A stretch of 64,000 nt of DNA, taken from assembly GCF_902459465.1 (NCBI RefSeq), contig NW_022985699.1, forward strand, positions 197,001-261,000, in the 5' to 3' direction. A program made the translations under genes and the position numbers. Below the pieces are notes generated by a model that worked only from the letters and a program-made list of their open reading frames with translations, was not told the origin of the DNA and searched no databases. Of this stretch, positions 57,156 through 64,000 are shown piece by piece. Numbering within the stretch: position 1 is the first letter of the stretch; every line of letters begins with the position of its first letter. This DNA comes from Asterias rubens (lineage: Eukaryota; Echinodermata; Asteroidea; Forcipulatida; Asteriidae).

Positions 57156-57455
57156 CAGGGCCCAATTTTATAGCACTGCTAAGCGGTAGCAAATTTTCCT
57201 GCTTACGGTGGGAGAAAAATTGGCTAAGTTGTGGTAAGCGTATTTCACAGGTTAGCAGGAAAATTAGGCCGCCATCTTGCATAATCAGTCACCATAGAAA
57301 TTATGCATTGTGTCATCATTCATTTTCGAGCAGTAAACATCAGAAGGTTAGCATCCCTTTTTGTGTGCTAACATACCAGTTAGCATCGCTATAAAATGGA
57401 AATCATATGGTAAGCACAAATTGGCCGTTAAGCAGCTCTATGAAATTGGGCTCTG
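57156..57455. mobile_element. 300-bp MITE, CCCAATTTCATAGAGCTGC family
   Basis: Left end CAGGGCCCAATTTTATAGCA, right end AGCTCTATGAAATTGGGCTC; further inverted words (TTTTCCTGCTTACG ... TAAGCG ... GTTAGCAGGAAAATTAGG) suggest internal fold-back structure. Confidence 0.85.
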
Positions 57456-57465
57456 ACTTCGCTTG

Positions 57466-57840
57466 TTAAAGCCATTGGATACTTTCGGTACAGAAAACAA
57501 AGAAAAAGTTCACAGATTTACAAATAACTTACAGGGTTTACAGAAGGTAGTGGTAAAATACTTCTCCTGAAATATTATTCCATGAAATGCTTTCCTTTTT
57601 GAGAAACCAGTAAAACAATATAAATTCTCGTTAACGAGAATTACGGATTTATTTTTAACACCATGTCATGACACGGCGAAACGCGCGGAGACAAGGGTGG
57701 GTTTTCCCGTTATTTTCTCCCGACTCTGATGACCGATTAAGCCCAAATTTTCACAGGTTTGTTATTTGATATAGAAGTTGTGATACATGAAGTGTGGGCC
57801 TTGGACAATACTGTTTACCGAAAGGGTCCAATGGCTTTAA
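57466..57840 (+). mobile_element. Diverged GGCAGTGGACAC-family element
   Basis: Starts TTAAAGCCATTGGATACTTT and ends GGGTCCAATGGCTTTAA. It keeps AAATTTTCACAGGTTTGTTA but differs widely elsewhere, so it is an old subfamily. Confidence 0.75.
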
Positions 57841-58022
57841 AGGGAATAGACCAGATCTCACTGAGGGATTAAATTCTGCATGCATCCAATATTTGAATAG
57901 CCTATAACATTAATATGGTTTGTCATAAATGAAAGTGGTCATCGGGTTACTCACCCACACACAAACTTTGGTGCTATTCATAATAATAGATTGATAAATG
58001 CTGTGACCATCTTTGCCGAATA

Positions 58023-58193
58023 CACCGATCCATAAGACGCACGTGTGAGCAAGAACACGTGAGCCTCTCCAATGCCTTTCTGCACAACTGCCGCGCGCGG
58101 CAAGCATACGCGCAAGCATGTCGGACTTTATTCGTCGGACCTTCGTTGCGCTGTGATTGGTCAATATGCAATGGGTCAGAGCTTAATGGATTG
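58023..58193. mobile_element. Degenerate copy of the CACCGATCC MITE
   Basis: Shares CACGTGTGAGCAAGAACACG, CTCTCCAATGCC and TGTGATTGGTCAAT with the element at 19795-19981; the right end is worn. Confidence 0.75.
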
Positions 58194-58304
58194 TTCTATT
58201 CTTTGTGGTATTCAGCACAATTGAAACTGATTTACGGTCAGGAATCCAATAATTCTGTGTTGCTGCACGTGGAAGAAAGACAGAATGATCTATGTGTTAT
58301 TGAT

Positions 58305-59055
58305 TTAAAGGCACAGGGGTCGATTTCACAAAGAGTTAAAACTAGTCCTAACTTAGGACTAGTCCTAGGATATATTAAAAACGTTATGGCTAATCCTAAG
58401 TTAGGACGAGTGACTCGTCCTAACTCGAGAAAAGACTAGTCTTACATGTAACTCTTTGTGAAATGCACCCCTGGACATGTTTGGTGATTGTTTAAAATAA
58501 TTGTTAGCATAACAACTTTCTTGGTACTGAGCAATGGAAAGCTGTTGATCTTATAAACCATTGTGAGAAACTATCACTCTGAAGTAACGAGCATGTAATT
58601 TTTGAGAAAGAGGTAATTTCTTACTATTAAAATACTTTAATAGAAAGACTTTGAGAAAGACTTCAGTCTGAAGCTTTTCTGAGCATCTGAAAGCGCACAA
58701 ATTTGTTCAAAAATTGTGTTTTTTCTTTCATTATTTTCTTGCAACTTCAATGACCGATTGAGTCCAACTTTTCACAGGTTTTTAATTTTATTGGGATACA
58801 TCTGGCCTGATTGCCTCCATGCCCTGATTGCCTCCATGCCCTTGGTTATATTGCCTTGATGCCCCTGGTTATATTGCCTTGATGCCCTTGAAATTCTCCA
58901 GTAGAAATTTACACTTTCCTACCAATGACAAAGGAGAAACCGCCTTGGTGCCCTTGCCTTTTCAAAACCGAAACATGCAGGCCTGGTTGATACATACTTA
59001 GTACATTACACTAAGTGAGAATCCTATTTGACAATATTACCAAACGTATCCAGTA
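58305..59055 (+). mobile_element. GGCACTGGACAC-family element with two inserts
   Basis: The left end TTAAAGGCAC is cut after ten bases by a fold-back element (58315-58471), and the host resumes as GGACATGTTTGGTGATTG. Near 58804 a second insert (to ~58985) carries GATTGCCTCCATGCCC and CCTTGATGCCC short repeats. The host ends around AAACGTATCCAGT at 59055. Confidence 0.7.
58315..58471. mobile_element. 157-bp MITE, GATTTCACAAAGAGTTA family
   Basis: Ends AGGGGTCGATTTCACAAAGA and TCTTTGTGAAATGCACCCCT are inverted repeats; inner words such as CCTAACTTAGGA and CCTAAGTTAGGA add more pairing. Confidence 0.9.
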
Positions 59056-59071
59056 ATTAATACATCTAACC

Positions 59072-59629
59072 TTAAAGACACAGCCGTCGATTTCACAAAG
59101 AGTTGGGACTTGTCTTATCTTGAGTTAGGACGAGTAACAAGCCTAACTTTGGATTTAAGGTCTGCATGCTACAGTGCAGGGTTGGGACTCGTCCTAAGTC
59201 CTAAGATTAGTCTTAAGTTCGGAAGAGTTTTGTGAAATCGACGGCTGGACACTATTGGTTGTTATCAAAGACTAGTCTTCACAGTTGGTGTATCTCAACT
59301 ATGCATAAAATAACAAACCTGTGAAAATTTGAGTTTAATCGGTCGTCGAAGTTGCGAAAAAAAGAAGGGAAAAAACGCCCTTGTCGCACCATGCTAACAC
59401 AAAGTTGTGTGCTTTCAGATGCTTGAGTTGGAGGGCTCAAATTCTAACTCTGAGGTTTCAAAATCAAATTCCTGGTAAATAACTTCTTTCTCAAAAACTA
59501 CGTCACTTCAGAGGGAGCTGTTTCTCACAATGTTTTATACTATCAACCTCTCCCAAATTACTCGCAATCAAGAAAGGATTTATGATAATAAGTTATTTTA
59601 AGTAATTACCGATAGTGTCCACTGCCTTG
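59072..59629 (-). mobile_element. GGCACTGGACAC-family element, interrupted in its terminal repeat
   Basis: TTAAAGACAC is followed by a fold-back element and then GGACACTATTGG and the usual interior to AGTGTCCACTGCCTT. A MITE (59082-59247) sits ten bases in. Confidence 0.8.
59082..59247. mobile_element. 166-bp MITE, GATTTCACAAAGAGTT family
   Basis: Perfect 15-bp outer inverted repeat: AGCCGTCGATTTCAC and GTGAAATCGACGGCT. Shares interior words with the copies at 58315 and 62845. Confidence 0.9.
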
Positions 59630-60665
59630 TATACATCTAACCTTAAATGTTGTAAACACGCACAAAGACCATGGATGGGGAATGTGGAGAGTGTGCAGTG
59701 ATGTTACTGGATATGGACCGCCAAGACGTTGCCTTTGTCAGGAATGGAATTGAGCCAATGAGAAAGGTACTCAGTGCATGAGTGTCCCAATGTTGTGTGT
59801 GACAGTGAGTTGTGATACAGTGTGTACATTTGTATGTGGGTCCTACTAAAAGCAGACAACCCCAACAACAAGTACAGAGTGCCGCACACCCCGACAACAA
59901 GTTTCAAATACACATACCTCAAAAACCGCAAATACACCAAAGGCTTATTAGAACTATGTGTGCTTTATAATATAAACAGAAATGTAATGGCAAAACCTCA
60001 CGAAAAGTCTAAAATTTTAACCAGAAAAAATTAACTTACACAGCGAGCGGTCAGACTCCATCTTGGCTTTAAAAAAAACGGGTTGCGACTAGTGCATATT
60101 CATATTCTAACAAAGCACCTGTTCTAATAAGTCTTTGGTTTATTTGCTGTTTTTTATGTATTTGAAGCTAGTTGTCGGCGTGTTGTCGGCGTGTTGTCGG
60201 CACACTGGACTTGTTGTCGGCTTTTAGTAGGACCGTGTGTACATGTATGTAGCTTAAGTTGATTTGATTTGATTTTATAGCAAATTTAGAGAAGCTACTG
60301 TGTTGGTGAATGAATGATTTTATTTATACTTCGAGGACTTTTTCTAGATCAGCTCACCATGACTTTTTAGAGACCATAGCTGCCAATAAAGGGCTTGTTT
60401 CAAAATTATTGAAGCGGCCACAAACGGCTGCAAGATCTGATAAAAAAAAGTAAAAGTAGTCCCAAAAATGTTTTAATGCAAGAGACTAGCGGTCTATGAC
60501 TAGGGTCATACTTCCGTGAAGTATCAGCATTCATAACGTACAAAATTATGGCATGTATGGTATTGTAGACGCCATGGCATCCTAAAATGTGCACTACACT
60601 ACATAACACAAGGGGACATTGACATTGACTCCCGAAATAGTGTGACCAAGATTATTGTGATATTG
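59630..60665. other. Intron sequence, no gene confirmed
   Basis: Contains a TTGTCGGCGTG duplication near 60172-60200 and ordinary non-coding DNA. Several 60-85-codon open frames show no domain. Confidence 0.4.
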
Positions 60666-60928
60666 GGGTGTGTTCGATTAGCTTCCCTGGGTCGACCCCG
60701 CGGTGCTCACTCGGGTGAGCCCCTAACAAGAGCCAATCAAACGATCACTCACCCTCACTCACCCTCACGTGGTGCACCATGCACCTTGGGTCAGCCCCCA
60801 AGTGACCCACTCCACAAGCAGGGCACTTGGGACTGACCTGGGTGAGCCCCTGGAATGACATCAAAGCTATTCAAACGCACCGGGGACAGACCGTGGGGTC
60901 GACAATGGGAAGCTAATCGAATGCACCC
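60666..60928. mobile_element. 263-bp MITE with GGGTGTGTTCGATTAGC ends
   Basis: Ends GGGTGTGTTCGATTAGCTTC and GAAGCTAATCGAATGCACCC are 20-bp inverted repeats with two mismatches. The interior is GC-rich, with GGTGAGCCCC repeated. Confidence 0.92.
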
Positions 60929-61293
60929 AATGACATCAGGTGACTTGGAGTAATACATGAAAATAATAACGAATTCGTTTGACAGTCGAAACTCAGTCGG
61001 TCATTGGAGTCGCAGGAAAAAGTGAAAAATGTTGAGTGATAAACCACAATATAAACAGAACCAGAAAAATTTTAACAAATTGCTTTATGACCAGGGGCCA
61101 CTTTTATAAAGCCTATAAACAAGTTACCAGCACAAGTTCGCATTGTTGTGACTGGTGCCCGACTCAATTTGTGCTTAGCCAAGAAATCTGTCAAGCTGTA
61201 GACCCTATTGTCTGCTTTAAAACAGCTTTATTAAATTGGGCCCTGATGGTCCTTAACCAGTGAATTGTAAACAAAGTTAACTTACAATTTAGC

Positions 61294-61679
61294 TTAAAGG
61301 CAGTGGACACTATCGGTAATTACTCAGAATAATTAATGGCATAAAACCTTTCTTGGTGACGAGTAATGGGGAGAGGTTGATGGTATAAAACATTGTGAGA
61401 AACGGCTCCCTCTGAAGTGCCATAGTTTTCGAGAAAGAAGTAATTTTCCACGAATTTGATTTTGAGACCTCAGATTTAGAATTTGAGGTCTCGAAATCAA
61501 CCATCTAAACGCACACAACTTCGTGTGACGAGGGTTATTTTTCTTTCTTTATTATCTCGCAACTTTGATGACCGATTGAGCTCAAATTTTCACAGGTTTG
61601 TTATTTTATGCATATGTTGAGATACACCAACTGTGAAGGCTAGTCTTTGACAATTACCAATAGTGTCCACTGCCTTTAA
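61294..61679 (+). mobile_element. Complete GGCAGTGGACAC-family element
   Basis: The best-preserved copy here: ends TTAAAGGCAGTGGACACTAT and ATAGTGTCCACTGCCTTTAA, 386 bp. A central hairpin is formed by GAGACCTCAGATTTAGAAT and TTTGAGGTCTCGAAATC. Confidence 0.93.
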
Positions 61680-61736
61680 CTTCCTTCCTCCATGGCTGAA
61701 GCGGAAGTTAACTTGGTGTTTCTTTTTTTAGTTTGT

Positions 61737-61855
61737 GCCATGTTGCATGTTGTGGTGGAATGGTTAACAGCACAAAACTCGAGCTGTGGTGTCTCCGATC
61801 AGCAGAGTTTGGGTTCGAGTCCCGATCTTGGCATTTGTGTCCTTAAGTAAGATGA
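61737..61855 (+). mobile_element. tRNA-derived SINE head fragment
   Basis: GTGGTGGAATGGTTAACAG and GGGTTCGAGTCCCGATC form A- and B-box-like motifs, followed by TTTGTGTCCTTAAGTAAGAT as in the other SINEs. The body and tail are missing. Confidence 0.65.
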
Positions 61856-62072
61856 ATAACACTAGACTAGACACGATTTGCACACAGTTCAATTGAAGAA
61901 AAAAACAAATCGTATATTTCATAGTGATTGCATCAATTGTCTGGTTTTCGTTAAACGTTGGGCCATTAACTAGTTTTTGCCTTTATACCCTCCGTCCTTT
62001 TGGTTGGTAAGTTGATTTCAACAGCTAATTCTATTTTCTAATTGTGTTACATTTGTTATCTAATCTATGTAG

Positions 62073-62317
62073 GATGACACGGCACATGAAGTGAGGCGGA
62101 ATCGGCCTTCGGCAGGCTCCGAGTCGGACAACCATGCGTCGACACGCCCTCAACGGCAACGCAACCCCAGCGAGGAAGCGGAAGAAGAGGATGAGATGCT
62201 TAAGTATGGAGCCAAGCACGTCATCATGCTGTTCGTACCTGTGTCGCTGTGCATGATCGTGGTTGTAACGACGATATCGACTGTGTCATATTACACGGAA
62301 GCTGGTGGAGGATACTT
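62073..62317 (+). CDS. Presenilin exon with TM1
   Basis: The exon is bounded by TCTATGTAG (with an in-frame stop TAG just upstream, so coding must start after it) and a GTGAGT donor at 62318. It encodes [15 protein letters not shown], an acidic linker EEAEEEDEM, then [20 protein letters not shown] and [13 protein letters not shown], which is the highly conserved first membrane helix of presenilin. It ends in phase 2. Presenilin is the aspartyl protease subunit of gamma-secretase, which cleaves Notch and other type I membrane proteins within the membrane. The two catalytic aspartates lie in later exons beyond the window. Identification rests on the [14 protein letters not shown] block. Confidence 0.95.
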
Positions 62318-62327
62318 GTGAGTTTTT

Positions 62328-62681
62328 AATAATAATAATAATAATAATAATAACACATTCTTACATGTATATAGCGCATTTCACAATAACCGTATCAATG
62401 CGCTTGGCTTCACATTAGTACCCTGGTTGTAAGGGTCAATATTATTCCTTTTCAAGGTTTCTCAGCTGCCTTGGCAGTATACAGCCTGGGCAACTGTTTA
62501 GATCGCTCCAAATGCTTTTTCATTCACAATATCAACCTCTACCCTCACAGGTACCCATTTTACCACTGGGTTAAGAGAAGCAATTGTAGTAAAGTATCTT
62601 GCTCAAGGACACAAGTGTCACGACCGGGATTCGAACCCAAACTCTGGTGACTTAGCACCACAAATCGGCCATGACACTCTA
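62328..62681 (-). mobile_element. tRNA-derived SINE, full, minus orientation
   Basis: A tail of AAT repeats (62328-62353), GCGCATTTCACAATAACCG, body with CCTCACAGGTACCCATTTTA, then the head with GGGATTCGAACCCAAAC and CGGCCATGACACTC. Same family as 26582-26966. Confidence 0.9.
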
Positions 62682-62844
62682 CAATCATCACATTTTTTAT
62701 CATTTGTTTTCATTTTTGTTTTGAGTTCTTAATTCTTGAGTCATAGGCCCTTCACGAAACCACGGCTTTGGCTCCAGATTCGGCTCAGGCTAACTTGGCC
62801 CCGCGGTTGTTTTGACAATTATTTTGTGTGCTTTGCGTATGTGC

Positions 62845-63000
62845 TCTGCCGTCGATTTCACCAAACTCTTCTTAACTTAGGATTAATCTTAGGACTTAGG
62901 ACGAGTCCCAGACTTGCTCTGTAACATTTAAACCTAAAAGATTAATCCTAATTCAGGACGAGTAACTCGAGAAAGGATTAATCCAAGTCTGAGTCCAGTG
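62845..63000. mobile_element. Fold-back element, GTCGATTTCAC family, partial
   Basis: Begins CTGCCGTCGATTTCACCAAA and contains GGATTAATCTTAGGACTTAG and AAAGGATTAATCC. The right inverted end is not recognisable. Confidence 0.6.
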
Positions 63001-63352
63001 TTGAGTGTTGAATGTTGAGTCCTATTCTCAGTGTGAAGTCTAGGTACAATCCTTAGTGTTGAGTTTAAATCGAGCCTGATATGCTACCTACTGTAAGACT
63101 TTAGTCTGATTTCCAGCTCTTTGGCCCTCAGCAATAATCAGCCAAATTATTATTAAAATAGCCTTAAAAAAGTCTATAAAAACCTATACCAGTACATGTA
63201 CATAATTGTCAGCCCATGTTCTTAATGAAATTGTCCTCCATTTTTCCCAGAGGCTCAAATCTGAGTCCAGTCCTTGGTGTCAAACACAAGTATTTCATTC
63301 CACAATGTTAAGATGAATTTTGACGGGATGTTAATTTGTTTGTTACCATCAG

Positions 63353-63494
63353 AATCTACACACCATTTCATGAAGACAAAGGAGGTGCTGGGACCAAGGC
63401 ATGGAACGCTGTGGCCAACGCTCTTATCATCATCTCTATTGTACTGGCATTGACAGTTGTTCTGGTCTTACTCTACAAGTACAGATGCTACAAG
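63353..63494 (+). CDS. Presenilin exon with TM2
   Basis: After the acceptor ACCATCAG, one base completes the Leu codon split from the previous exon (TT+A), and 47 further codons follow: IYTPFHEDKGGAGTKAWNAV, then ANALIIISIVLALTVV and LVLLYKYRCYK. This is the TM1-TM2 luminal loop and second membrane helix; YTPF and LYKYRCYK are near-invariant in presenilins. The exon ends in phase 0 at AAG before GTATGT. The 142-nt length and the phases fit the known animal presenilin exon structure as I recall it. The gene continues beyond the window. Confidence 0.95.
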
Positions 63495-63792
63495 GTATGT
63501 AGGAATGCTCTAAAAGACTGTCATAGACCAGAATGGGTTTTCGTCTTAAAAAAAAAAGGTCCACATAAACACTATTCGGATGGGGTTCGAACCAATAACC
63601 AATGCTCTTATCATCATCTCTATTGTAATGGCATTGGCAGTGGTACTGGTCTTACTCTACAAGTACAGATGCTACAAGGTATGAAGGAATACTCGTAAAG
63701 AGTGTTGGCTGTGGTGATAGAGAAAAATGGGTTTTGTTTCCACTAAAAAAGTCCACAGGCATTCCACTTAGGTGGGATTTGAACCAATAACC
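63417..63792. repeat. ~184-bp tandem duplication spanning exon and intron
   Basis: Copy 1 is 63417-63600 and copy 2 is 63601-63792; both end at ACCAATAACC. Exon parts are ~94% identical; intron parts share only blocks such as ATGGGTTTT, AAAAAAGGTCCACA and TTCGAACCAATAACC with indels between. Confidence 0.85.
63601..63678 (+). pseudogene. Partial tandem duplicate of the presenilin TM2 exon
   Basis: The 78 nt match 63417-63494 except at five positions; three are synonymous and two give Leu to Met and Thr to Ala (NALIIISIVMALAVV and onward). A GTATGA donor follows. The 5' 64 nt of the exon and the acceptor are missing; upstream is ACCAATAACC from the first copy's intron. An in-frame ATG at 63577 precedes it with no stop between. 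It could be a dead duplicate or an alternative first or cassette exon. Confidence 0.75.
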
Positions 63793-63924
63793 CCTGCCAT
63801 ATTGCGCTTTTTACAAAAAACCCCGACTCATTTAGAGATAGTCATTACATGGTGTTACTGCAAACCTTTCCATATCTTATTTCCACCATGCAAAGTTTCA
63901 AATCCTACTTAATTATTAGTCCCC

Positions 63925-64000
63925 TGGTCATTGAGCGGGGTAGTATACAGCCCCAGTATGCCATGGCGCTCAATGGCTTTTTCAAACACAATATCAACCT
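63925..64000 (-). mobile_element. SINE body fragment, cut by window end
   Basis: AGTATACAGCCCCAG and CACAATATCAACCT match the body of the SINE at 62328-62681 in the same orientation. The rest lies outside the window. Confidence 0.65.

Larger units (their letters stand above)
54440..62072 (+). other. Presenilin intron 1 (putative, 7.6 kb)
   Basis: GT at 54440 and AG at 62071-62072. It is almost entirely mobile elements: members of the GGCAGTGGACAC family at 54482, 56540, 57466, 58305, 59072 and 61294, several fold-back elements, a LINE tail and a SINE head. No further presenilin exon is recognised in it, though a small one could be missed. Confidence 0.55.
62318..63352 (+). other. Presenilin intron 2
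   Basis: GTGAGT ... TTGTTACCATCAG, ~1.0 kb. It holds a SINE (62328-62681) and a fold-back element (about 62845-63000). Confidence 0.9.

Overview
The window looks like nuclear DNA from a marine invertebrate deuterostome. I infer an echinoderm, possibly a sea star, from its AT-rich sequence, spliced genes with kilobase introns, a single-exon class A GPCR, a presenilin gene, Ty3/gypsy, R4/Dong, CR1-like and Tc1-like elements, tRNA-derived SINEs and very many short inverted-repeat elements. The species call is inference; nothing in the window proves it. There are no bacterial operons, ribosome binding sites or CRISPR arrays.

Layout. Positions 1-9030 are one satellite block of a ~60-bp monomer (about 150 units, running off the left edge) with layered higher-order repeats of ~301, ~1255 and ~1315 bp. 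Positions 9.4-12.2 kb hold a decayed CR1-type LINE end, two inverted-repeat elements and a ~359-bp tandem repeat. Positions 12.3-18.7 kb are very AT-rich, with several local tandem repeats, a ~48-bp GT-rich minisatellite and a ~106-bp minisatellite. Positions 18.7-26.6 kb hold nested MITEs, a 58-bp minisatellite of hairpins, and the first of a set of minus-strand exon-like modules. Positions 26.6-31.5 kb are a transposon cluster: a SINE, a 5'-truncated R4/Dong-like retrotransposon lying inside an ATT microsatellite, a Ty3/gypsy 5' LTR with primer-binding site and partial gag, and another SINE. Positions 32.1-33.2 kb are a broken Tc1/mariner-type transposase. Positions 34.0-41.9 kb are four tandem copies of a ~2-kb unit, rearranged by a second duplication with a 3.74-kb offset.

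Two protein-coding genes are well supported. The first is an intact intronless rhodopsin-class GPCR of 329 residues (42199-43188, plus). The second is the 5' part of a presenilin gene (plus strand, from about 54.2 kb past the right edge). I assemble it from three exons in compatible phases: 54332-54439, 62073-62317 and 63353-63494. Presenilin is the catalytic subunit of gamma-secretase; the window encodes its N-terminal tail, TM1 and TM2. The third exon has a partial tandem duplicate 184 bp downstream whose coding part is much better conserved than its intron part.

Between the GPCR and presenilin, and inside presenilin intron 1, nearly all recognisable sequence is inverted-repeat elements of a few families, often nested in one another. 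There is also a near-perfect 1,175-bp tandem duplication at 45.6-48.0 kb and a triplicated ~198-bp repeat just upstream of the first presenilin exon. Coordinates of repeats were read by eye and may be off by a few bases.
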